DNA of 64,000 nucleotides from a bacterium (GTDB lineage Bacteria > Campylobacterota > Campylobacteria > Campylobacterales > Arcobacteraceae). The notes under the pieces were generated by a model that saw only the letters and a program-made list of their open reading frames with translations, was not told the origin of the DNA and ran no database searches. The stretch covers positions 19,581-83,580 of the forward strand of contig JAHIWE010000047.1 of assembly GCA_018816105.1 (NCBI GenBank), written 5' to 3'. Made by a program: the position numbers and the translations under genes. Positions 53,214 through 61,601 of the stretch are shown in pieces (the first letter of the stretch is position 1; each line of letters begins with the position of its first letter).

Positions 53214-54383
53214 CTATAAATTACTTGATAACTGATTTAATGCTGTATTTAAGGCATTTTTACTAAGTGCGCAATTTAATCTAAAATATTTATTACCATC
53301 GCTACCAAATGAAACACCATCATTTAGAGCAATTTTTACTTTTGTTAATAAGTGCTCTTTTATTTCTTCATGTGGTAAATCTATTTTTGAAAAATCTAAC
53401 CATAATAAATATGTAGCTTCTGGTATATGAAAATCTATATTCATATTATGCTCTTTCAAATAATTTTTTGTAAAAATAATATTTTCCATAATATAGTTTT
53501 TTAATTCTTTTACAAATAGTGCTCCATTTTTATAAGCTGCTTTTGTTGAAACATAACCAAAAAAGTTTATAGAATGAATTTCTCTTTTGTGTGCTATTTT
53601 TTTAAATTTATCTAAGATAAAACTATTTTTACTTATTGCATATGCACAGTTTAACCCTGCAATGTTAAATGTTTTTCCAGCACTATTTAAAGTGATTGTT
53701 TTTTGTGCTATTTTTTCACTAATAGATGCAAGTGGAATAAATTTTTTAAAAGTTATATCACTATGAATTTCATCTGAAACTATTATGATGTCATTTTTAA
53801 TGCAAATATTAGCTAGTTTTTCTAGTTCTTCTTTATCCCATACACGTCCTACAGGATTATGAGGAGAGCAAAGGGCAAGAATCTTAGTTCTAGGAGTAAT
53901 TTTACTTTCTAAATCTTCTAAATCCATAGTATAATAGCCATTATTATTTTTTAGTTTATTAATAATTAATTTTCTATTATTAGCTGTTACACATTTATAC
54001 AATGGTGGATAAATTGGAGTTTGAACAATTACTTCATCACCTTCGTTACTAAATGCTTCAATACAAGCACTATAAGCTGGAACTACACCGTTTATCATAA
54101 AGATATCTTCTTTATCTATTTTCCAATTGTGTTGATTTTTTTGCCATGAAATTATTGATTGAAATAATCCATCACTTTCAACACTATAACCATAAGAAGC
54201 ATTTTGTGCTGCTTTTATTATTTCATTATTAATAAAATCAGGTGTTTTAAAATCCATGTCAGCAACCCAAAGTGGATTTAAATCTTTATATCCAAAATAT
54301 TTTTCTAAACCATCCCATTTTGCACAATTCGTATTTTTTCTATTTATCTCTTCATCAAAATTGTATTTAATATTATTAAGCAT
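53214..54383 (-). CDS. MalY/PatB-family PLP-dependent C-S lyase (cystathionine beta-lyase type)
   Basis: 389 residues of fold-type I aminotransferase, MalY/PatB subgroup. The N-terminal NCAKWDGLEKYFGYKDLNPLWVADMDF is the family's hallmark. LCSPHNPVGRVW (about 165-176), SDEIHSDI (about 201-208) and the PLP lysine in LNSAGKTFNIAGLN (about 235) are present. It releases ammonia, pyruvate and a thiol from cystathionine or similar thioethers. The track starts at a TTG (54389); ATG 54383 has AGGGG 8 bases upstream. It lies head-on behind nuoA, monocistronic, and divergent from the ubiD gene. Confidence 0.9.
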   Translation of the reverse strand: MLNNIKYNFDEEINRKNTNCAKWDGLEKYFGYKDLNPLWVADMDFKTPDFINNEIIKAAQNASYGYSVESDGLFQSIISWQKNQHNWKIDKEDIFMINGVVPAYSACIEAFSNEGDEVIVQTPIYPPLYKCVTANNRKLIINKLKNNNGYYTMDLEDLESKITPRTKILALCSPHNPVGRVWDKEELEKLANICIKNDIIIVSDEIHSDITFKKFIPLASISEKIAQKTITLNSAGKTFNIAGLNCAYAISKNSFILDKFKKIAHKREIHSINFFGYVSTKAAYKNGALFVKELKNYIMENIIFTKNYLKEHNMNIDFHIPEATYLLWLDFSKIDLPHEEIKEHLLTKVKIALNDGVSFGSDGNKYFRLNCALSKNALNTALNQLSSNL

Positions 54384-54473
54384 ATTCAAAACCCCTATTA
54401 TAAACTATTTTTTATAGATAAAATGATATAAGATTTATACTAATTACCTTATTAGGTTTACTTTGGGGAAGAA

Positions 54474-56285
54474 ATGAAAGAAGCAATAGAACTTTTAAAA
54501 AAACATAATTTACTAAAAATAATAGACAAAGAACTAGATATTTATTTGGAAATTCCACATGTTGCATATGTAGAAGTTAAAACAGATGATTCTAAAGCAA
54601 TACTATTTACAAATGTAGTTGATAGAAAAAATAATAAGAAATTTGATATTCCAGTTTTAATGAATGTATTTTGTAATGAAAAAGCTGTTGAGTTATTTAT
54701 TGGTGATGGCGATAAAATAGGAAATGAAATACAAAGCCTATTAAAAATGAAACCACCTACAACAATAAGTGAAAAACTTTCTACTTTTGGAAAACTTTTT
54801 GCATTAAAAAATACAATTCCTAAAAAAAATAAAGGAAAAGGTGAGTGCCAACAAGTTATTAAATTAGGTGCAGATGCTAAATTATCTGATTTACCAATTC
54901 TTACAACTTGGGAGCAGGATGGTGGTCCATTTATTACAATGGGGCAGGTTTATACAACTTCATTAAATGGTGAATTAAAAAACCTTGGTATGTATAGATT
55001 ACAAGTGTATGAAGATAATACACTAGGACTTCACTGGCAAATTCATAAAGACTCAAATCACTTCTTCCATGAATATAAAAAAGCTGGTAAAAAAATGCCT
55101 GTAAGTGTTGGAATTGGTGGAGATCCTATGTATATTTGGTGTGGACAAGCACCACTTCCTATTGGAATTTTTGAGTTAATGCTTTATGGTTTTGTAAAAA
55201 ATAAAAATGCTCAACTTGTAAAATCAATAACAAATGATATTTGGGTTCCAAAAGATAATGACTTTATTATTGAAGGTTTTGTTGACCCTTCAAAAATAAG
55301 AATCGAAGGACCATTTGGAGATCATACGGGTTATTATACACTTGAAGAAGAGTATCCATTTATGGAAGTAACTGCAATTACAAGTAAGGCAAAACCTACA
55401 TTTTTGGCAACAGTTGTTGGAAAACCACCACTTGAAGACAAATATATGGGACACGCAACTGAGAGAATATTTTTACCACTTCTTAAAACGACAGCACCTG
55501 ATTTAATAGATTATTATATGCCTGAAAATGGAGTATTTCATAATCTAATTTTAGCAAAAATCAAAACTTTATATCCAGGTCATGCACAGCAAATGATGCA
55601 TGCATTTTGGGGAGTAGGGCAAATGAGTTTTGTTAAACACGCTATTTTTGTAAATGAAGATTCACCTGATTTAACTGATCATGATGCTGTGATTAAACAT
55701 ATCTTAAATAGAATTGATATTGATGAAATGTTAGTTACTAAAGGTGTTGTTGATGCCCTTGATCACTCAAGCCCAAAATTTGCAGTTGGTGGAAAACTAG
55801 GACTGGATTGTACGGGAGATGAAATAGCTGAACTTGGAATTACTCTTCTTGATGATGGATTACTTTTAGAAAAAATGCAAAATATCACAGCTGAAGTAAA
55901 AGATTTAAAACAGTATTTTACAGATACAAAAAATCCAATTACAGTAATAAGTGTTGAAAAAACTAGAAATCAAAAAGAGTTAATGGAAGATTTAAAACCA
56001 TTATTTGCACATATTAAAATATTAATTATTGTAGATAGTGCAAAAAATGATGTAAGAAATGCATATATGATGGTTTGGAGAGTTTGTAATAACATTGATT
56101 CAAATAGAGATTTACAAATAATTGAAAAAACTATTTGTTTAGATGCTACAAATAAAAATTCTTTAGATAACTTTACTAGAAGATGGCCTGATGATGTTGA
56201 TTGTTCAAAAGAGGTAATTGAATCATTAAGACAAAGAAAAATTATAGATGTTAGTGATGATTTTATAAATAAATTTTATTTATAA
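54474..56285 (+). CDS. UbiD-family decarboxylase, menaquinone (futalosine) pathway type
   Basis: 603 residues, the length of the SCO4490-like UbiD group placed in the futalosine menaquinone pathway of Campylobacterota. Such enzymes use prenylated FMN, made by a UbiX partner not in this window. Typical UbiD blocks are visible: LGMYRLQVYEDNTLGLHWQIHKDSNHFF (about 178-205), EGPFGDHTGYYTLEEEYPFM (about 280-299, with the conserved Glu) and the NPRNVVxxG-like late region in altered form. Distinguishing it from a general UbiD rests on length and taxon. It has its own GGGGAAG ribosome site and a strong terminator after it. Confidence 0.85.
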   Translation: MKEAIELLKKHNLLKIIDKELDIYLEIPHVAYVEVKTDDSKAILFTNVVDRKNNKKFDIPVLMNVFCNEKAVELFIGDGDKIGNEIQSLLKMKPPTTISEKLSTFGKLFALKNTIPKKNKGKGECQQVIKLGADAKLSDLPILTTWEQDGGPFITMGQVYTTSLNGELKNLGMYRLQVYEDNTLGLHWQIHKDSNHFFHEYKKAGKKMPVSVGIGGDPMYIWCGQAPLPIGIFELMLYGFVKNKNAQLVKSITNDIWVPKDNDFIIEGFVDPSKIRIEGPFGDHTGYYTLEEEYPFMEVTAITSKAKPTFLATVVGKPPLEDKYMGHATERIFLPLLKTTAPDLIDYYMPENGVFHNLILAKIKTLYPGHAQQMMHAFWGVGQMSFVKHAIFVNEDSPDLTDHDAVIKHILNRIDIDEMLVTKGVVDALDHSSPKFAVGGKLGLDCTGDEIAELGITLLDDGLLLEKMQNITAEVKDLKQYFTDTKNPITVISVEKTRNQKELMEDLKPLFAHIKILIIVDSAKNDVRNAYMMVWRVCNNIDSNRDLQIIEKTICLDATNKNSLDNFTRRWPDDVDCSKEVIESLRQRKIIDVSDDFINKFYL

Positions 56286-56289
56286 AGTC

Positions 56290-56321
56290 AAAAAGAAGAG
56301 ATTAAAATATCTCTTCTTTTT
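56290..56321. terminator. Bidirectional terminator after the ubiD gene
   Basis: AAAAAGAAGAGAT and ATCTCTTCTTTTT form a perfect 13-bp stem with a 6-base loop, with A- and T-runs in the flanks. It separates the convergent ubiD and ThrE-type genes. Confidence 0.9.
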
Positions 56322-56323
56322 AC

Positions 56324-56794
56324 TTAAATTACTGGTCTATTTAATCTCATAAAATATAATGATGGTAGTGCTAAACCAAAACTAATAGCTCCTAAAATAG
56401 CAACTGCTTTTAATCCATTTTCAATAAATAACTCTATTAATTCAGGACTAACACCATGTGAATTCATATCAACTAAAGATATCATAGCTGTAAAAGCATA
56501 AGTCCCTGGAATCATAGGAATTATTGAAGCTACTGTATAAACAGGTCTTGGAATTAGATATTTTCTTGACCAATAAAGTGCAATTATTCCAATAGCAGTT
56601 GATGCCACAAAAGTAGATATTTCAATACCAAATCCAAAATTTAATAAAGATGCTCTTATCATATAAGTAAGAGCTCCTCCAAAAGCACAAAATTTTAAAC
56701 TATCTTTTGGTACATTAAAAACCATAGCAAAACCAATTGAAGCGATACTTGCAAAAAATGATTCAAGAATTAATTTTAAAATAATATCACTCAT
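56324..56794 (-). CDS. ThrE-type exporter, small subunit (YjjB/DUF3815)
   Basis: 156 residues, five hydrophobic helices, of the YjjB type. With the partner YjjP-like protein it makes up what is a single chain in ThrE, the threonine/serine exporter of Corynebacterium. LKFCAFGGALTYMIRASLLNFG (about 32-53) and SIIPMIPGTYAFTAMISLVD (about 89-108) match the family. E. coli YjjPB exports succinate, so an organic acid substrate is also possible here. It starts one base after the partner's stop. Confidence 0.85.
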   Translation of the reverse strand: MSDIILKLILESFFASIASIGFAMVFNVPKDSLKFCAFGGALTYMIRASLLNFGFGIEISTFVASTAIGIIALYWSRKYLIPRPVYTVASIIPMIPGTYAFTAMISLVDMNSHGVSPELIELFIENGLKAVAILGAISFGLALPSLYFMRLNRPVI

Positions 56795-56795
56795 T

Positions 56796-57569
56796 TTACC
56801 AACCTTTCATATCTAAAATAGCCATGGCTAAAATAATTCCAATTGATGTGGCAATGGTAAGCAAAATTCCTTCAAGCCAACGTCCCCAACCCATACTTAG
56901 ATAACCTTTTAAAGAATCTAAAAACGAATTTATAAAAGCAAATCCAGGAGCTAGTAATAAAACACTTGAGGCTAGGGCTATATTTGGGGTTTCACTAATA
57001 TTATTTAATTGGGAAATACTAGCTATTAAAGTAGCTACTAATGCTGTGACTCCAAAGGTAATAATTAAAACAAATCTTCTTTTGGCAAGCTCTTGTCTTA
57101 CATACATGGCAACACTTGAAGCTAAAAATGTGATGAAAAATGCAACCCAATCTGCACCTTGTAAATATGAAAAAGAAGCACATGCTAATCCTACCATTAG
57201 AACTACAAGCCATCTATTATAATAATTTGGTTCTATATCTTTTAATGAATCTGCTAGATAATCAACTCCATATTTGTTTTTTTCAATACTAATTACAATT
57301 TTTTGAATATCACAAACAATTGACATATTAATTGGTTTATGATGAACTCTTCTTGTTGTTGTAACTGATTGGTTATTATAAAGTGTTGTTAGAACAATAG
57401 CTGAGGGAATCAAAGATATTTCAACTGAATTAATACCTAAAGCACTTCCAAGTCTTTGGGCTGTTTGTTCTATTAAAATACTTTCTGCTCCAAATTCTGA
57501 CATTAAAACAGCTGCTTTTATGATAGCTCTTGTGATTATTGTTTGGTGTTGATAGTTTATTTCTTGCAT
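56796..57569 (-). CDS. ThrE-type exporter, large subunit (YjjP/DUF1212)
   Basis: 257 residues. A cytosolic N-terminal domain (about 1-115, with LGSALGINSVEISLIPSAIVLTT and the RRVHHKPINM region) is followed by five membrane helices (about 120-255). This is the DUF1212 half of the split ThrE exporter. Paired and coupled with the YjjB-like gene. Substrate: threonine/serine or dicarboxylate; not decidable from sequence. Divergent from the coaX operon across 107 bp. Confidence 0.85.
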   Translation of the reverse strand: MQEINYQHQTIITRAIIKAAVLMSEFGAESILIEQTAQRLGSALGINSVEISLIPSAIVLTTLYNNQSVTTTRRVHHKPINMSIVCDIQKIVISIEKNKYGVDYLADSLKDIEPNYYNRWLVVLMVGLACASFSYLQGADWVAFFITFLASSVAMYVRQELAKRRFVLIITFGVTALVATLIASISQLNNISETPNIALASSVLLLAPGFAFINSFLDSLKGYLSMGWGRWLEGILLTIATSIGIILAMAILDMKGW

Positions 57570-57676
57570 ATATTCTTTATTTTTTAAATTAATTTTTTTT
57601 TATTATATCAAAATAAGTAAGAAGAATTTATAGAAAAAAGTCAATATTTGATATAATAAATATACAAAGGCGAAAA

Positions 57677-58009
57677 TTGAAAGAACTAACAACATACTAT
57701 ACAAATAAAAACATACTATTTAAAGATATTAAACAAATAAGCCCAAAAGAGCTAGGTTCAAGAAGAAAAATTGATATTTATGCGGGAACAAGTACGGATT
57801 TAAATTTTTATGCAATATTTATTCTTGATTCAAAAAGTAGATTTATTAGGAAAAATGCAAATGATTTAATGGAGCTTTGTGAAAAATTATCAACTTTTCT
57901 AGACCATAATTTTAAGAAAAAAGAGTTATTAATAAGCAGTCCTCTTTGCTCCAAAGCAAAAGAGTATTTAAAACAAAATGAATGGAGTATAAGAGTTGAT
58001 TTTATGTGA
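57677..58009 (+). CDS. Small protein of unknown function upstream of coaX
   Basis: 110 residues, cytosolic, basic, no recognised domain. It opens MKELTTYYTNKNILFKDIKQISPKELGSR and ends CSKAKEYLKQNEWSIRVDFM. The start codon is TTG at 57677, with AAAGG six bases upstream and no in-frame ATG near. Its 3' end overlaps the TTG start of coaX by 14 bp, so the two are coupled. Function may relate to CoA or histidine genes only by position. Confidence 0.65.
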   Translation: MKELTTYYTNKNILFKDIKQISPKELGSRRKIDIYAGTSTDLNFYAIFILDSKSRFIRKNANDLMELCEKLSTFLDHNFKKKELLISSPLCSKAKEYLKQNEWSIRVDFM

Positions 58010-58622
58010 TATTGGAAATACAACTTTTCATTTTTTAATAAATGGTAAACACAAAAAATATTTTTTAGATGAAAAAATACCTACTTTTGATGATGAAATT
58101 TATTTTGTATCTGTAAATAAAGAAGCAACAAAAAAGTTAAAAAAAACAAATCCACATGCAAAAAATATAAAAAAACTTATGAATTTTAAAACAAATTATG
58201 TTGGATTAGGAATAGATAGGGCAATTGCTAGTTATTTTGAAAAAGATTCAATTATCGTTGATGCAGGAAGTGCAATCACTGTTGATATTATGCAAAAGGG
58301 CAATCACATGGGTGGATTTATTATGCCTGGAATTAGAGCATTTATAAAAACTTATCCAAAAATTTCGAAAAAACTAAAGTTTGAGTTTGAAAAAAAAATA
58401 AATTTAGATAAAATACCGCTTCAAACTAAAGATGCTATACAATATGCTATGATGAAATCTATCATTTTACCAATCAAAGAAGTAAGTTTAAATAAAAATA
58501 TTATATTTACAGGCGGCGATGGAAAGCTATTGAGTAAATATTTTGAAAATAGCATATATAAAAAAGATTTAATATTTGAGAATATGAAAAGGATGATTGA
58601 TGCTAACAATTGCATTGCCTAA
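57996..58622 (+). CDS. coaX: CoaX, type III pantothenate kinase
   Basis: 208 residues, the short form seen in Campylobacter and relatives. ASKHA-fold motifs are MILCDIGNTTFHF with catalytic Asp5 (phosphate 1), GIDRAIASYF (about 72-81) and IVDAGSAITVDIM (about 88-100, phosphate 2). It phosphorylates pantothenate in CoA synthesis and needs a monovalent cation, as type III enzymes do. The start is TTG at 57996: the nearby ATG is in another frame, and without the TTG the catalytic Asp would be lost. GGAG lies upstream. It overlaps hisG by 23 bp. Confidence 0.9.
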   Translation: MILCDIGNTTFHFLINGKHKKYFLDEKIPTFDDEIYFVSVNKEATKKLKKTNPHAKNIKKLMNFKTNYVGLGIDRAIASYFEKDSIIVDAGSAITVDIMQKGNHMGGFIMPGIRAFIKTYPKISKKLKFEFEKKINLDKIPLQTKDAIQYAMMKSIILPIKEVSLNKNIIFTGGDGKLLSKYFENSIYKKDLIFENMKRMIDANNCIA

Positions 58623-59208
58623 GGGAAGAATTGCTGAGGAAACTTTAGATAAATTTGAAAAAGCTTTTGGTGAAAAGTTTATTTTTGAAAATAGAAAATT
58701 AATATTACAAAAAGCTGGATTTAGATTTTTAAATGTTAGAAATCAAGATGTACCAACTTATGTAATGCATGGCGCTGCTGATTTAGGTGTTGTTGGACTT
58801 GATGTTCTTGAAGAAAAAGAGTACGACTTAATCAAACTTCTTGATTTACAATTAGGAAAATGTAAAGTTGCTTTTGGATTAAGAAAAGGCGAACAACTTG
58901 ATTTTTCTAAAAGTAAAATTACAGTTGCTACTAAACATGAAGTGATTGCAAAAAAGTTTTTTGAACAAAAAGCAATGGCAGTTGAGATTATTAAACTTTA
59001 TGGTTCTATTGAACTTGCACCACTTGTTGGACTTTGTGATTGTATTGTTGATATTGTTGAAACAGGTGAAACAATGAAACAAAATGGTTTAGAAATAGGA
59101 CCTACGATTATGGAAAGTAGTGCACACTTAATAGCAAATAAAAATTCATTTTATGCAAAAAAAGATTTGATCTTAGATTTAAAAGAAAGAATAGAAGCTC
59201 ACTTATAA
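58600..59208 (+). CDS. hisG: HisG, ATP phosphoribosyltransferase, short form
   Basis: 202 residues: LTIALPKGRIAEETL at the start, HGAADLGVVGLDVLEE (about 49-64) and the PRPP site region GLCDCIVDIVETGETMKQNGL (about 145-165). It catalyses the first step of histidine synthesis. The C-terminal ACT-like regulatory domain of the long form is absent, so this is HisG-S, which needs HisZ for activity and feedback; hisZ is not in the window. ATG 58600 follows AAAAGGATGAT; the track's TTG at 58597 is one codon earlier and too near. Overlaps coaX and the methyltransferase gene. Confidence 0.92.
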   Translation: MLTIALPKGRIAEETLDKFEKAFGEKFIFENRKLILQKAGFRFLNVRNQDVPTYVMHGAADLGVVGLDVLEEKEYDLIKLLDLQLGKCKVAFGLRKGEQLDFSKSKITVATKHEVIAKKFFEQKAMAVEIIKLYGSIELAPLVGLCDCIVDIVETGETMKQNGLEIGPTIMESSAHLIANKNSFYAKKDLILDLKERIEAHL

Positions 59209-59903
59209 TGGGATTAGAATTATACGCAAAAATTGAACCGTATTTAGATTTCGAAGAAGAGATTTATACTTTACATAAAGAGTTCTTGAGATTTATAATG
59301 GTAAATGATCTTGATAATATCATTGATATTGGATGTGGTCAAGGATACTTTTTAGAAAATCTAAAAGTAAATAAAAAAAAGGCATTTGGAATTGATTTAA
59401 GTATTGAGCAAATAAAAGTTTGCCAAGAAAAAAACTTAAATGCTAAAGCAATTGATTTATCTCTTGTAAAAGAGAAATTTGATTGTGCAACTGCAATCTT
59501 TGATGTATTAAATTATATTTCAAAAAAAGATTTAAAAGCATTTATAACTCAAACGAATATTGTTTTAAATCAAGGTGCTTATTTTATTTTTGATGTAAAC
59601 TCGTATTTTGGATTTGATGAAGTTGCTCAAGGATGTATTAGTATTGATGTTGATGATATGTTTATCTCAATAGATGCAAACTTCCAAGATGATAAACTTC
59701 AAACAGATATTACTCTTTTTACAAAAGAAAATAGCGGCCTATTTTCTAAAGAAAGTGATTCAATAATTCAAGAATACCACTCTAAAGAGTTTTTATCTAA
59801 ACTTTTAAAAGAGTGTGGTTTTGAAATTCAAGAAGTTAAAGAGTTTAATTTACACACAGATGAACACGCTGATAAGTTAATTTTTATCTGTAAAAAGAAA
59901 TAA
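59208..59903 (+). CDS. Class I SAM-dependent methyltransferase
   Basis: 231 residues with motif I NIIDIGCGQGYFLENL (about 36-51), acidic loop IDLS (about 63-66) and motif IV-like CATAIFDVLNYIS (about 93-105). The Rossmann domain is standard; no added domain shows the substrate. The ATG overlaps the hisG stop by one base (TAATG), making it the last gene of the coaX-hisG unit. It may act on a small molecule or a protein; position gives no firm hint. Confidence 0.85.
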   Translation: MGLELYAKIEPYLDFEEEIYTLHKEFLRFIMVNDLDNIIDIGCGQGYFLENLKVNKKKAFGIDLSIEQIKVCQEKNLNAKAIDLSLVKEKFDCATAIFDVLNYISKKDLKAFITQTNIVLNQGAYFIFDVNSYFGFDEVAQGCISIDVDDMFISIDANFQDDKLQTDITLFTKENSGLFSKESDSIIQEYHSKEFLSKLLKECGFEIQEVKEFNLHTDEHADKLIFICKKK

Positions 59904-59938
59904 TCTAACACAAAAAATATTTTAAACTTTGTGTTAGA
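59904..59938. terminator. Hairpin after the methyltransferase gene
   Basis: TCTAACACAAA and TTTGTGTTAGA form a perfect 11-bp stem with a 13-base loop directly after the stop codon. An A-run, not a T-run, follows on the plus strand, so this is a weak terminator candidate or an mRNA-stability structure. Confidence 0.45.
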
Positions 59939-59962
59939 AAAAATAATACAAAGGTTTAAAAC

Positions 59963-60568
59963 ATGACATACCCACAATTTTTTAATAAAATCCCAACAAT
60001 AAAATTACAAGATGATTTAGCTAACCTTTTAGGTGCTTTTGAAGATGGAATAATAGAATTTTCATATTTAGATGTAGTAAAAAGTGCAGGACACTCATGC
60101 CCAACAGTTTTAGGTGCATATTTAATGACACTTCAAGGATTAAAAGCTTTACATGAAAATGAAATTCCAAAACGTGGTAATATTTTAGTAGAGTTCAAAG
60201 AAAACCAAACTGATGGAGTTGCAGGTGTTATAGGAAGTGTTATTACAAATATAACAGGATCTACAACTACAAATGGTTTTAAAGGCCTTGCAGGAAAACA
60301 TGATAGAAATCATTTAATGAATTTTGGAAAAGATATAAATGGTGCAAGTGTAAGATTTACAAGACGTGATACACAAAAAAGTGTGGATGTATTTTATAAT
60401 GCAAGTTCGATTTTACCACATCCTTCTATGAATTCTTTAATGCAAAAATGTATTCAAGGAAGTGCAACAAATGAAGAAAAAGTTGAGTTTGGAAAAGTTT
60501 GGCAAAAAAGAGTTGAAGATATTTCAAATAATATTGAAGAAGTTATTAAAGTAAATATAAAAGAGTAG
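59963..60568 (+). CDS. FmdE-like domain protein
   Basis: 201 residues. SYLDVVKSAGHSCPTVLGAYLMTLQGLKAL (about 34-63) matches the start of the FmdE (formylmethanofuran dehydrogenase subunit E-like) domain, with the H-x-C-P pair that can bind metal. The rest is compatible with the domain, including FTRRDTQKSVDVFY (about 133-146). Bacterial FmdE-like proteins have been seen with molybdenum enzymes and cobalt/metal functions, but this role is unknown. It has an AAAGG ribosome site, stands alone, and converges with trpS. Confidence 0.7.
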   Translation: MTYPQFFNKIPTIKLQDDLANLLGAFEDGIIEFSYLDVVKSAGHSCPTVLGAYLMTLQGLKALHENEIPKRGNILVEFKENQTDGVAGVIGSVITNITGSTTTNGFKGLAGKHDRNHLMNFGKDINGASVRFTRRDTQKSVDVFYNASSILPHPSMNSLMQKCIQGSATNEEKVEFGKVWQKRVEDISNNIEEVIKVNIKE

Positions 60569-60578
60569 AAACTCTTTT
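60559..60578. terminator. Terminator between the FmdE-like gene and trpS
   Basis: AAAAGAG and CTCTTTT form a 7-bp stem with a 6-base loop, followed by TATATTTTTTATT on the plus strand. It overlaps the stop codon of the FmdE-like gene. Confidence 0.65.
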
Positions 60579-60589
60579 ATATTTTTTAT

Positions 60590-61552
60590 TTAAATTAATC
60601 CTACAGCATCTCTAATGATTTCCATTTTAGCAGATGCAATTTTTCTAGCCTTACTCGCCCCATAAGCTAAAACATCTTTTACTTCTTTTGGATTATTTAA
60701 AAGATGTTCTCTTTTTTGAGCATATGGTTCAAAGTGTTCATTGATTTTATCAAGTAAAGTCATTTTAAAGTGACCATAACCTTCACCTGGAGTTGCATAT
60801 CTTTGTCTTAAAGATGCTAATTCATCTTCATTCATAAATAGCTTAGATAAAGTATAGATATTGCAGTTTTCCCACTCTTTTGCTTCATTTAATTCTTTTG
60901 AGTCAGTTACTATTCCCATAACTTGTTTTTTGATAGTTTTAGCAGGACCAAACATATCAATTGTGTTGTTATAAGATTTTGACATTTTAGCTCCATCAGT
61001 TCCTGGAACTGTTGCTACTTCTTCATCTACTTTCGACTCAGGTAAAACTAAAATATCACCATATGTATGATTAAAACTTATTGCAATATCTCTTGTCATT
61101 TCAACGTGTTGAATTTGATCTTTTCCAACAGGTACTATATTTGAATCAAATAATAAAATATCAGCAGCCATTAAAACAGGATATGAAAATAATCCATGAT
61201 TAGCCCCAATTCCTCTTGATGTTTTATCTTTGTATGAGTGTGCTCTTTCTAGTAATCCCATAGATGTATGATTTGATAAAAGCCAGTATAACTCAAGCAC
61301 TTCTTTTACATCATGTTGTACCCAAAAAGTTGATTTCTCAGGGTCCATTCCTAGGGCTAAAAAGTTAACAGCAGCTTCAAAGATGTTTTTTTCTAAAAAC
61401 TCTTTATCTTTTACAGAAGTTAATGCATGGTATGAAGCGATAAATGCAAATAACTCCCCGTCATTTTGAGATTCAACCATTTTTTTTATCATTCCAAAAT
61501 AGTTTCCTATATGAATTGTTCCTGATGGTTGAATACCTGATAAAATTCTCAA
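60590..61552 (-). CDS. trpS: TrpS, tryptophanyl-tRNA synthetase
   Basis: 320 residues, class I synthetase. The HIGH-type motif appears as PSGTIHIGNYFGMIK (about 9-23), and the second motif as GAKMSKSYNNTI (about 190-201), intact. GLFSYPVLMAADILLFDS and VPVGKDQIQHVEMTRDIA (about 120-155) are the tryptophan pocket region. Essential housekeeping gene. Encoded 49 bp after the TAXI gene on the same strand. Confidence 0.96.
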   Translation of the reverse strand: MRILSGIQPSGTIHIGNYFGMIKKMVESQNDGELFAFIASYHALTSVKDKEFLEKNIFEAAVNFLALGMDPEKSTFWVQHDVKEVLELYWLLSNHTSMGLLERAHSYKDKTSRGIGANHGLFSYPVLMAADILLFDSNIVPVGKDQIQHVEMTRDIAISFNHTYGDILVLPESKVDEEVATVPGTDGAKMSKSYNNTIDMFGPAKTIKKQVMGIVTDSKELNEAKEWENCNIYTLSKLFMNEDELASLRQRYATPGEGYGHFKMTLLDKINEHFEPYAQKREHLLNNPKEVKDVLAYGASKARKIASAKMEIIRDAVGLI

Positions 61553-61601
61553 ATCATATTCCTTTTATTTTTTTGGCTTATTATATCAAAAGTAACTAAA
61601 A

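Noticed and set aside
59904-59938. Standard intrinsic terminator after the methyltransferase gene
   Set aside because: The stem is strong but followed by A rather than T on the plus strand, so it is kept only as a low-confidence hairpin.
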